From contig OY727096.1 in assembly GCA_963402885.1 (NCBI GenBank), positions 4,898,001 to 4,962,000 of the forward strand: 64,000 bases of DNA, given 5' to 3'. Below, in pieces: positions 15,401 through 23,772 of the stretch; positions within the stretch are counted from its first letter, which is position 1, and each line of letters starts with the position of its first letter. The notes under the pieces were generated by a model, which saw only the letters and a program-made list of their open reading frames with translations, searched no databases and had not been told where the DNA came from. Source of the stretch: Antedon bifida. Taxonomy: Eukaryota; Echinodermata; Crinoidea; Comatulida; Antedonidae. Position numbers and translations under genes: made by a program.

Positions 15401-17084
15401 ATGAATGCCAGGCTAGTGATCTGGAGGTCGTGGGTTCGAGTCCCACCCAGGAATTCATTTTTCTGTTCTGAATGTACTTAGTATAAAGTACAAATTACGT
15501 AAAACATCTGACCAATTAATTTGGCTTTAATTTAGCAATTTCTTTTGAGCACTTTGATGTTGATTTTATTTTTCAGGTACCGATGGGGATTGTGAATCGT
15601 AACAAACCAACTGGACTGAATGTGACCGTGTCAAAGGGTGACATCCTGGATATCGTCGTTGGTAATCAAGGAAGGATCAACTATGGATCATTAATTGCAG
15701 ATATGAAGGTAGGAAACAAGAAAATACAACCTCTCATTTTTCCTTTTTTAAAATTTTTTACAAGAACTGGTTTTGTTCGTACAGTCAAAGTACATAACAA
15801 AATCTCCAAACACTCTTCCAATGCACATGGCTATGATAAAGTTTTTCGACAATTATTCTAAAAGTTGAATTATATTGGTTGTTTGAACTACCTGAACTAT
15901 TTAATTTAAACTAAATTTAAAATTTTATATTGACATCAAATGCAATAATTGTCATTTTATGAATGTATCATCATGTTAACATGTATTGATGCTGTGTTAC
16001 TAGTTTTCTCAACTAGTCTCAAAGCAACACCAGTCTATGCCAACCATGCGCAGCAGTGTCTGATCCAGGATTTTGAAATAGTGGGGCCTAGGGCCTAAAA
16101 ATGGAATGAAATGAAGGACTGAGCTTAATTTGATGTCCTATCTTTTCCATACAATTTTTTCTTGGTGCTAACATATAATATAAATAGTCTTTAGATTAAT
16201 TTATGAACTTATTTTAATCTACAGTATATTTATACAGTATATCACAAATTGAATTCATAATTTCACTTTAGCTGTCAAAAGAAATGTGCGCCTCAAGAAA
16301 AATGGTTACTTACGTTTTAAAAATCTCTGTTTCCCATATAGGGAATAATTAGCAATGTAACGTTAGGAGGAACAATTTTAAAAGGATTTGAAATCTACTC
16401 GTTGCAACTTGATGAGTTCGTATCAAATATCAAACCAAAATCTGTTCTGGGATTCGCAAAAACCCGGCCTAGGCATCAGGCACAGTTGAGTGTTCCGACA
16501 CTGTACACGGGAACCATGCCTGACTTACCTCCTGATATCACACAGCCTAGAGACACATTTTTGAAGATGTCAGGCTGGACAAAGGTAAGTATTTTATTTT
16601 CAGTCTATGAATGACCAGTATACATTATATTTACCAGTAGATAGATGTTATATTGACCAGTAGATAGTTGTTATATTGACCAGTAGATAGTTGTTATATT
16701 GACCAGTAGATAGATGTTATATTGACCAGTAGATAGTTGTTATATTGACCAGTAGATAGGTGATTATTTATTTTTGTTTGTGATTGTAGTATAGTATAGT
16801 TGTTTACTTTGAACTCCACAACTACAAAAGCATTTAAACCATTGTTTTTCTCTTTTTGCTTATTTTAGGGCCAGGCATTCATCAACGGGTTTAACCTAGG
16901 AAGATACTGGCCAGCAAGAGGCCCTCAAATTACCTTGTATGTTCCAGCAACCATCCTGAAACCAAAAGACAATGTTATCGTCTTGTTTGAGTTAGAGACC
17001 GCCCCATGCAATACCGCAAGCAGCTGTACAGTAGATTTCATCGATCGAGCTATTTTAAATGCGACAGTTCCGAGTAAACATTAG
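446..17084 (+). CDS. GLB1: Acid beta-galactosidase, GH35 (GLB1-like), complete, 14 exons
   Basis: Coding exons: 446-517, 1364-1530, 8701-8851, 9501-9561, 10717-10811, 11512-11695, 12252-12310, 12997-13118, 13886-14039, 14307-14471, 14901-15008, 15577-15708, 16342-16584, 16869-17084. They join in frame to 642 codons, close to vertebrate GLB1 and GLB1L (about 650-680). The first exon is essentially a signal peptide ([13 protein letters not shown] core). The GH35 barrel follows: [17 protein letters not shown] (about residues 35-55), [39 protein letters not shown] with acid/base Glu186, and [14 protein letters not shown] with nucleophile Glu267; numbering matches human Glu188 and Glu268. The C-terminal jelly-roll part carries [20 protein letters not shown]. 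The expected role is exo-hydrolysis of terminal beta-galactose from glycolipids and glycans in lysosomes or outside the cell. The sequence cannot separate GLB1 from GLB1L orthology. Introns, especially 1531-8700, are rich in repeats. Confidence 0.95.
974..1335. repeat. C-rich minisatellite in intron 1 of the beta-galactosidase gene
   Basis: About 360 bp of degenerate units like CCCCACTTCCACATTCC, almost without G on the + strand. It includes a run of C near 1006-1016. It ends about 28 bases before the splice acceptor at 1363. Long open frames through it encode only Pro/Ser/Thr/His/Phe repeats and are artefacts of the repeat. Confidence 0.9.
1550..1746. repeat. Tandem duplication of about 98 bp
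   Basis: Two adjacent copies (about 1551-1648 and 1649-1745) both start AAGCACATGCTTGTCACAAA and both end near GGTCAGGAAAT. They differ by a few substitutions and small indels. Confidence 0.8.
2203..2365. mobile_element. MITE family A, copy 1
   Basis: A palindromic element of about 160 bp with arms related to CTGTCTACACTATCAAAC and its complement. The centre holds ATATGGACATGATGATGTCA and ATATTTGGGC blocks. It has no coding capacity. Six other copies occur in the window. The family resembles non-autonomous TIR DNA transposons; that assignment is inference. Confidence 0.8.
3540..3695. repeat. Dispersed repeat family E, copy 1
   Basis: GATCCAGGATTTTGAAATAG followed by AATTTGATGT and CTATCTTTT blocks. 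A second copy is at about 16050-16160 in the same orientation. Confidence 0.55.
5470..5937. repeat. 20-bp minisatellite, about 23 units
   Basis: Near-perfect tandem units of TGTTGATAACTTTATGTTCA. The 3' half is almost invariant, while the 5' units carry substitutions (CACG, CAGG, TTAT variants). It directly abuts the family B element that starts at about 5940. Confidence 0.95.
5940..6779. mobile_element. MITE family B, copy 1 (long, composite)
   Basis: About 95-bp imperfect inverted terminal repeats (5941-6040 and 6680-6779) with outer ends like TTAAAGATGTATTGTCCC. The inner arm block GAATAGGCCATTTTGTAG is inverted on the right. An internal terminal-like motif near 6489-6507 suggests a nested or composite copy. 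There is no open frame of note. Confidence 0.75.
8985..9255. repeat. Interspersed repeat candidate
   Basis: It begins with an AATAATAATAATAATG run and then TTTATATAGTG and GGGCTAAGCGCTGA, followed by a GC-richer body with TTGGAAGGGCGTTCCAAAG. The layout resembles interspersed elements common in invertebrate introns. No second copy was found in this window, so the call is weak. Confidence 0.4.
9984..10197. repeat. Minisatellite, about 65-bp unit, about 3 copies
   Basis: Units contain GGACACCTCTATTAAGGGG, ACTTTCCTGT and CAATATCACTATTCAGGGG. They lie in the intron between beta-galactosidase exons 4 and 5. The open frame across them only reflects the repeat. Confidence 0.8.
10950..11265 (+). mobile_element. 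SINE-like element (candidate)
   Basis: It starts with a tRNA-like leader (GTGGCCAAGCAGTTTAAGAC, similar to an A-box), followed by ACCGTAGGTCCAGTGTACA and TTTCGAGATGAATAGGGGG blocks that resemble SINE bodies of marine invertebrates. This rests on recall, and only one copy is in the window. Confidence 0.4.
12421..12570. mobile_element. MITE family C, copy 1
   Basis: A palindromic element with GGTTCCCACT-type ends, GTTGACCAATGAC and GTGATTGGCCAAATT blocks in inverted orientation, and a right end GCATTGTATCCTAGTGTAGA. It lies in the intron after exon 7 of the beta-galactosidase gene. Confidence 0.65.
12697..12830. mobile_element. MITE family D, copy 1
   Basis: About 20-bp inverted ends: CAGTGGCCGTATTCACCA at the left and TGGTGAATACAACCACTGG at the right. 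A second copy of the family is at 60826-60950. Confidence 0.65.
13146..13500 (+). mobile_element. LINE remnant: C-terminus of reverse-transcriptase ORF and 3' tail
   Basis: Translation in one frame gives [20 protein letters not shown], then [18 protein letters not shown], an in-frame TAG where these proteins usually have Trp (SRL-stop-NDLP), and [10 protein letters not shown] before the terminal stop. This is the familiar C-terminus of LINE (CR1/L2-like) ORF2. A TTATTATTGTCATTATCATT tail follows. It is inactive and sits in the intron after beta-galactosidase exon 8. Confidence 0.8.
15380..15453 (+). repeat. tRNA-like sequence (SINE head or tRNA pseudogene)
   Basis: A perfect T arm (GTGGG-TTCGAGT-CCCAC, 15430-15446) is preceded by an anticodon-type stem-loop CCAGG-CTAGTGA-TCTGG and an A-box-like GCTCAGTGGTCTAGAGA. 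The acceptor strands do not pair, so this is not a functional tRNA. The anticodon position would read AGT (Thr-like). Confidence 0.6.
16050..16160. repeat. Dispersed repeat family E, copy 2
   Basis: Contains GATCCAGGATTTTGAAATAG and AATTTGATGTCCTATCTTTT, matching 3540-3695 in the same orientation. It lies in the intron between beta-galactosidase exons 12 and 13. Confidence 0.55.
16612..16762. repeat. 23-bp minisatellite, about 6 units
   Basis: Tandem units of TAGATAGTTGTTATATTGAC-CAG. It starts only about 27 bases after the donor site of beta-galactosidase exon 13. Confidence 0.9.
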
Positions 17085-18312
17085 AGTACTGACTCGGTTA
17101 TAAGTGCATCCAATAGGCTACGTTGAGGCTTATTTATTTACCAGGGTAAAGTTGGCTTCATGGAAAAATTATCACTAATAAGTGGAGGTCCAAGTGCTTG
17201 TTTAGAGTTTTTTTGGTAGCCTACTACACCCTTAGTGTGCTTAGTGTGTAGAGAGGTGGCAATGGGACATGGCACTTGGACCTCCGCTTATAACTTTGGT
17301 GGAAACTTCACCAACATACCTGAATAAATAATTAAGCCTGAATGTGCCCATATATAATTTTATAAAAAACCAAAATTCGATTTTGCCTCATAACTGTCTC
17401 ACACTATATAATTATTCTAAACATTCCTTTTTTTTTAACATTTCTATTTCACAAAATATTTTTTATTTAGTGTATTTTCTATTAGGCCTTGTTAATATTC
17501 TATGAGATAAATGCTTGCGGTTATTATGTTTAAATTAAAAGCAGCTGAGGTGTACACATTTATATATGTTTTTTATGCACCGCAAGCAAAATAAAATTGA
17601 TATATTTAAAAAAGATAGGAAAGTGATGTTCCTTCATATGCATATACCAAGTCTAGGTACAAGGGCGAAGTCAGTTTATGCCAACATTAATTTATTTTTA
17701 TAAAGGCTTTCCTTCTATTCGCGCGTGTGTTGCCAAAATTATGCATTGAGACTGGCGAGTTTCAGTATAAATCAATTGGTGTAATGTAGATGGGAAATGA
17801 GCAATAGGTAGGTTTATAAAAATAAATCTTTAGTATGAAAAACTTATTTCTTCTCCGATGTATATATTGTTGTATTTTTATTCAACAAAAATGAAATGAA
17901 ACATAGTGGTGTTCATTAAAAAAAAAATAGATGTACTACTTTTATTTCCAGATGACATCACACAAAAAAGTGTGATGTACCCAAATATGGTAGTGATATG
18001 CCTAAATATAGTAGTGATATGACATCATCATGTCCATATATAGGCACGTCACATTTTTTTGTCAAATAAAGTTTGATAGTGTAGACAAGGCTTAATATAA
18101 TATAATCGGAATAAAACAAATTGTAAACCACTAAAAAAAAACCAAGATCGACGTTTCGGAATCATCATGGAACTATATGGAACAATAAAATAATTATTAA
18201 TAATAAAAGTAAAAACACCATAGCAATGTAATACTAACATTAATATTGATTAACAATTTGTTACATCATGGAGTAAAGAATAATAATATTATTCTTTACT
18301 CCATGGTTACAT
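17085..18312. other. Convergent 3' intergenic region with hairpin and poly(A) signal
   Basis: The region lies between the beta-galactosidase stop and the dioxygenase stop. AATAAA at 17323-17328 is the first plausible poly(A) signal for the + strand gene. A 19-bp inverted repeat (17179-17197 with 17272-17290, one mismatch) lies in the presumed 3' UTR. A left-truncated family A MITE is at 17958-18094. No gene is seen. Confidence 0.6.
17958..18094. mobile_element. MITE family A, copy 2 (left end truncated)
   Basis: Retains the AAAAAAGTGTGATGTACCCA centre and the right arm TTTGATAGTGTAGACAAGG. The left arm is missing. Confidence 0.7.
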
Positions 18313-21171
18313 TCATTGGTTTTGAATAGGTATTTTCCCGTTTTCGAGTGTCCATACCAGCGGGAACTCCTCACAGATTGCTGCTTGGCCGACTGCTATG
18401 TCTGGCATCATTGGTGGTGAAATCTCCCACTGCCTTTCCGCTATTACCGCGTCGTCGCCAAGCCATCGTGTCGATAGAATTCTTCTTGGTGCGGTAGTTG
18501 ACAGATGCATTGGAGCTCCATGTAGTGTCTTCATGTGGAATATGACTGCATCACCGGGCTAAACAAAATTTAAATTTATGAAAATGATAAGTCATAGCTA
18601 GGCTTCAATTAAATAGATTATCGACCACACTACCAATTATACAAAATGAAATTTTGTTTAAAAAAAAATGTTGATAATTAATGTTTAATAATCGCGTCAA
18701 CATTGCATTTGCCGTCATATGTTCCACTTTCCCTTCCCATGATGAGCACCACGTCTACCTCTATATTCATATTACATTACATGTGTACATATGAAAAAGA
18801 AAACAAAAACGAAAAAAACTGAAAAAAAAGAGGAAAAAAGTCATACCTTTTTTTATAACTTATACAATTTACATAATCAAGCTGTACAAGCGAAAGCTGT
18901 GTCACATAACATTACCACTATAATTGATTTTTTTTTTAATTAAATAATAATGACCAATACAATTCCTCATGAATTTCCCGTTTAATAATACTCCGTTTTA
19001 TAGTAGGCTTAATTTTAACAATTTTTACATTTTTTAAAATAGAACATTTTACTTTTTGTGGCTATTTAAATACTGTTGAACACCATGTTTACCTGAACAT
19101 CCCAACTCATAATCTCATAATCACCACTGTCAATATCTGGCACATTTTCAAACGTTTTCGTAGCATTTGCTTTGCTTATATTATAGTTCAGTGCAGTTGC
19201 AAATTTTCTTGGGTAAAACCACTTTCCCCAGCGATGAGATCCTTTCACAAACTGTAGAGATGAACTGAGAGGAATGTTATCAACTGGCAACCATATCGAA
19301 CAAACCTAAAAATATATAATGAACAGTAATAACATGCCGATAGTAATAATATTAAGGTCTGTCTACACTGTCAAACTAGTTTGACAAAAAAAGTGTGGTA
19401 ATGACATGCTGAAATATGGTAGTGATATGACATCATCATGTCCATATTATATGGGCACACCACATTTTTTTAAAGTTTGATAGTGTAAACAGAGCTTTAG
19501 AGTAAGGGTTGTGGTGAGCTTGAGATAAACTTCAGATAAATTTAGATCAGATCAGATAAGACAGTTATTTATTCAGTAAATATGGCACGGCAATGAAGTT
19601 GAAAAGTGGTAAAGCATCATAACTATGAACTGTCCGATTGTCCAATCAAAGGGGATTTAGTTCCTCTATTGTCCGATCACATTAATTCCTAAAAAAATTG
19701 CATATACGCTTTCACCTTTAATAACTCAGGCACATTAGTTTTCTAGTAATTTTTGTCTGAAATTGGTTAATCTAAGTTAGCTCAAATCTGTTACCTGTTC
19801 CCATTTAAGTTGACTATTAACTATTTATAAACTTTCCCATTATCCAATCACAGAAGATTTAGTTCCTCTAATGTCCAATCACCTTCATCCATAAAAACAT
19901 TTGCATATAAACAAAAAATCGGCTAAATAGTAAATTTGGTACACGAGTTTTCCAGTAACTTGTGTTTGAAATTGATTAATCTAAGTTAGATCTTGTCTTG
20001 TTCCCATTGAAGTTAATAGTCGGTGGAATTTTAAGTAATTAAATCAAGTGTTAGAGATTTGCTTATAATGGAAGCTGAATTATTTTATAGGAGTTGACCA
20101 ACAGTGTGTTTCTTTTTAAAAATACCTACCTTTTCGCCATCTATTGGATAGTATGACTGGTCCATGTGCCATGGAGTAACTTTGTACGTGTCCTGATCTT
20201 TGGTTAGAACATGCTCGTGGTAAAATCCAACTTTCTACATAATCAACATTTGTATTTGAGAAAATTTAGATTATGTATTTTTACTGTTGTATTGATTTTG
20301 TATCTGTTTTTCTATATATTTATTTATGCCAGTGCCACCGTTGTAAAGGTGTAGCTTCAATAAATATTACCTAGCATTGAAAAATAAGTAATTCTTTTAT
20401 GGTCCTAGTAAGTCTTTTTATAGCCGTTATTGAAGGCTATTAGATCTCTTAATCTATGCTACAATAATGTTCTGCGCCGTATACTGAATGTCTCTAGAAG
20501 CAGTAGTGCCAGTATGATGTTTATTGAACATGGGGTGTCCCTTCCTTTAATGAGTATATGCGAAAATCTATCTATGGTTTCATGCAACGTATGTTGAATA
20601 GTTGTAATATTCTTGTTGCTTGTGTTTGCAAACATAACTCAAAAATGTATTGTAGATGGAGAAGTATCCTATATATTTAAGCTTTTGTGAGTTTGCGAAT
20701 TTTCTTTTTTCTTTTTCTGTTTGCACGTTTGTTGATATGGATGAAATTTCCAAAATTGATTGACCGAGTGGTAATACTGGTTAGGGCCCGTTGTATTTGT
20801 TAAGAGTAGGGTCAGCTACGGGTCAGTTCATTCAATAAATGGCATAACTAAGCATGTTATTATTGATATTCATATTCAATATTAACTTACAATACCTTTG
20901 TTTCTAGTAGCTCACCGACGATCTCTGCTGCTGGTGAATACAGTACAAACTCCTCAAATTCCGAGATAGATCTCCAATTACAGTAATCGTTGAAATACTT
21001 CCCACTTCCTTCGCTACCTCGTAGATTTTCTGAATACACGCTAGGATTCTCTTTATTCTTTTGTATTCCTATTTTAATCTTCTCAATCCAGTTTGAGGAA
21101 AATACGTTTCGAAGGCATATGCATCCATTTTGCTTGTATGCTTCTATGTCAGATGATGTTACAGCCGCCAT
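18313..21171 (-). CDS. Phytanoyl-CoA dioxygenase (PhyH) family protein, complete, 4 exons
   Basis: Coding exons on the - strand: 20896-21171, 20130-20234, 19093-19305 and 18313-18558, all phase 0. They give 279 aa from ATG at 21171; an upstream in-frame GTG at 21177 is not needed. The protein belongs to the Fe(II)/2-oxoglutarate oxygenases. PWHMDQSYYP supplies the His115-X-Asp117 iron pair, LHGAP the distal His211, and PRRILS a likely 2-oxoglutarate-binding Arg at about 223. Supporting family motifs are YHEHVLTKD, SSSLQFVKGSHRWGKW and TRWLGDD. There is no signal peptide or C-terminal SKL-type signal, so cytosolic location is inferred. The substrate is unknown: true phytanoyl-CoA hydroxylases are longer and carry targeting signals, and this compact form is closer to the uncharacterised PhyH-like group. 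The first donor was set at 20895, with a cryptic GTAAGT five bases on, because only that keeps the frame. Confidence 0.93.
19354..19499. mobile_element. MITE family A, copy 3
   Basis: Both arms are present: GTCTGTCTACACTGTCAAAC at the left and TTTGATAGTGTAAACAGAG at the right. It sits in the dioxygenase intron between exons 2 and 3. Confidence 0.75.
19620..20030. repeat. Tandem duplication, about 200-bp unit, in dioxygenase intron
   Basis: Two diverged copies (about 19620-19812 and 19819-20030) share, in order, TCCAATCA, GGATTTAGTTCCTCTA-like, GTCCRATCAC, CATAAA-rich, TCCAGTAA-like, GATTAATCTAAGTTAG-like and TTCCCATT blocks. Each carries CCAAT-type words. Confidence 0.65.
20455..20690 (+). 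mobile_element. LINE remnant: reverse-transcriptase ORF C-terminal part
   Basis: One frame reads YNNVLRRILNVSRSSSASMM and FIEHGV. After a frameshift near 20566 it reads KSIYGFMQRMLNS, followed by ILVACVCKHNSKMY. These match the conserved segment after the RT domain in LINE ORF2 proteins. An inverted copy of the same 3' end lies at 37680-37960. It is broken by the frameshift and inactive. Confidence 0.75.
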
Positions 21172-23772
21172 ACTCACCTCCTACAGTATATCACTGTTAT
21201 AATGATATGAATACCTATCGTTGAGACATACCAAACAGATGGTCGATAATCTCATTTACATATCAATTACATAGTTGGAAATGGTAAATCTTTTGGAATT
21301 GTTATTTTTCAGTGAACCATTTTTCTATACTATGCAGGAACTGAACTATGACCTAATTGAATAACTTATTTAATTCACTATATGCTTACATCGTATACGG
21401 TAAAGCCTGTCTATTTAAAATGTTTTTCTTTTTTGTTTGTTTGTATTTTTTTTATAGTTGGTTTATAAGATAAGCGGTCATGAAATTACTGCCGAGAGCT
21501 GAACTAACTACTCAAAAAAAGGTTCCCCATTTTTGTTACAATTTGAACCGACTCATTCAGATACCAAACTTCTGAAAACTGACATGGCCTTACGTCACAA
21601 CATGTTTTACAAAAAAGCTGATCGTGTCTCACCATGCCATTTCTATGAAACTACACCATTATTACCAATAAATAGAGAAATTACAAAATGTGACATTAAA
21701 ATGCAGTATTTTATTTAAATATCACTTTTGTCTTAACAAACATACATCCTCAATATTATTTGGGAATATTATAAATTGTTTATTGTCTTTTAATAGTACA
21801 ATTGTTTCGTAACAATGTTGGAAATTATTTTGTACTACAGTAATGGCAAACGTTTCACGATCTGTTTACGAGCGGATGATTCATTCGTTATTCAAATAAA
21901 TAGTAAAGTATATACGTTTTTCGTTTTAATTAATTTATTAAGCATCTGAAAAATACAGTCAATAATAATAATAATTGTACTAAAAAAAGCATACATAAAC
22001 AATAAAAGCAACTAAAATTGCTAATTTCCAATCCACTTGATCTTAAGTCTTACGAAGTAAGATTTTTTTATAACCGTTATTTTAGTCAGCTTACTAAAGA
22101 TTTAAATGCTAGATTAATTCCATTTTATTATTAACTATCTTGAGAATCTTTAATTATTTAAATATAATAACAGGCCTAATACCTGATACGTACTATAGTA
22201 TTAATTTACCAGCAATTATTTCTGTACAATATCACCTATAGTAGTGTTTCCTATTGGCTATAATCAGCTGCTTATAAAAACAATATAGTTCATTATATTA
22301 ATTTACTAGCCCTATTTCAGTGCGAGGTATATCTGGTTGACTACCATCCATCTGTTTTGCGGCATGTACAATTTTGCCTGGAATAAACTTAGGTCACGTT
22401 TTAAACTATTATTTGTAGTGCCTCGCCAAATGACTGCTTCAATCAATCGTCCGATAGATATATCTTCTATATTTTAAATGTTCTTTAGGAACAGATTCTC
22501 ATACGAAGAAAGAAACTAATTTTGGCTTCTATATAGGACCTACAACTAAGGTGTTATTCGTGTTATATAATAATTTAATTTTTTGATAATAATTTATTAA
22601 CATAATGTAAGCGCGGTGCTGTTATAATTGGTTGGTGCCATCGTGAAAATAAACATGCTGTTACGTAACAATTTCAAAGTAAACTTGTATAATATTATTG
22701 AAAACTAATCTTTTTCACAAAACATAGTACTCCCATAACTACGAACACTTATTCGACACGATGATTGCACGTGACAACTATCGCCTAATCAGCAGCCGTT
22801 TAACCTTTCATATTTACATATTTCGAAAAATCTCCATAGCTGTTTACAATTTACAATAAAGCTTTATACCAATTTCTTAGAAATTCCCGGAAGTACGAAG
22901 ATATTTCTATTGTTAAAAATTATATCATTAGGTTCGACAATACAATATATACAGAAATTCACAAAATTTTAAGTGATTTGGTTTTTTTTTTAAACCAGTA
23001 TATAAATTTATTATCATTTAAGCAGCAACTTTGTAGTTAGCATTTTCTGGACGAATGTACTACCTCTTGTTATACAAATGAAATCACAGAACAGAAGTGT
23101 TTTGCTTCAGTCAATGTATTTTAACCGACAGTTGTGCGGCAGTCTGGAAAATCTTCGCTGACTTCAAAATATCTGGAGAAACAAGCAATATAACATTAAT
23201 TAATGTATATTTTTATGTTGATGAATGGAAAATATTTGATTTAATACATCATGACAGTAATGTTTCTTTTATAAGTTGCATTTTTGGCGTCCTTGTTTTA
23301 AGAAACTATGTATAAATCACTAATCAACACGTTATTTAGCTGGCGAGGACAGAAAGACATCAGCAGGCAGAAATTGTTATTATATACAAGAAATGTGCTT
23401 AGAAAGAAGAAAAAAATCCATCAACTAACATAGACAATTGAACGGAAGAAACCTAGCGGAAAGCAGAGAATCATGTTTATAGAAAGGACTGTAGGCCCTA
23501 CATTGAAATGCTGAAGAGGTTTCAGAGTTGCCGAGGATCGGATGCGGTCAACGTTCTTGTAGGACATGGCACGTGACGAAGAAGAATGACTACACTGTTT
23601 CAAACGTGTTTCCGAAAACCTCACTTGGAAAATGCGCTCGTAATTGAAATTGAAAAGAGTGATATATTAAAAGAATACGCTAACTTAACCCGAGACTTCT
23701 ATTGCGTTATGAATCTCCATAACGAAGTAGCTTCATCTTTTGAATCAATGGTTCCAAAGACTCACCTACAAC
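21172..23772. other. Intergenic region between two - strand genes
   Basis: The 5' flank of the dioxygenase gene is on the left and the 3' flank of ZP gene A on the right. No coding exon with homology was recognised. AATAAA on the - strand at 23007-23012 is a possible poly(A) signal for ZP gene A. The open frames at 23097-23315 and 23421-23624 have no recognisable features. Confidence 0.4.

Noticed and set aside
20891-20896. Alternative donor GTAAGT for dioxygenase exon 1
   Set aside because: It matches the consensus better but adds five bases and breaks the frame into exon 2; the GT at 20895-20894 keeps the PhyH sequence continuous.
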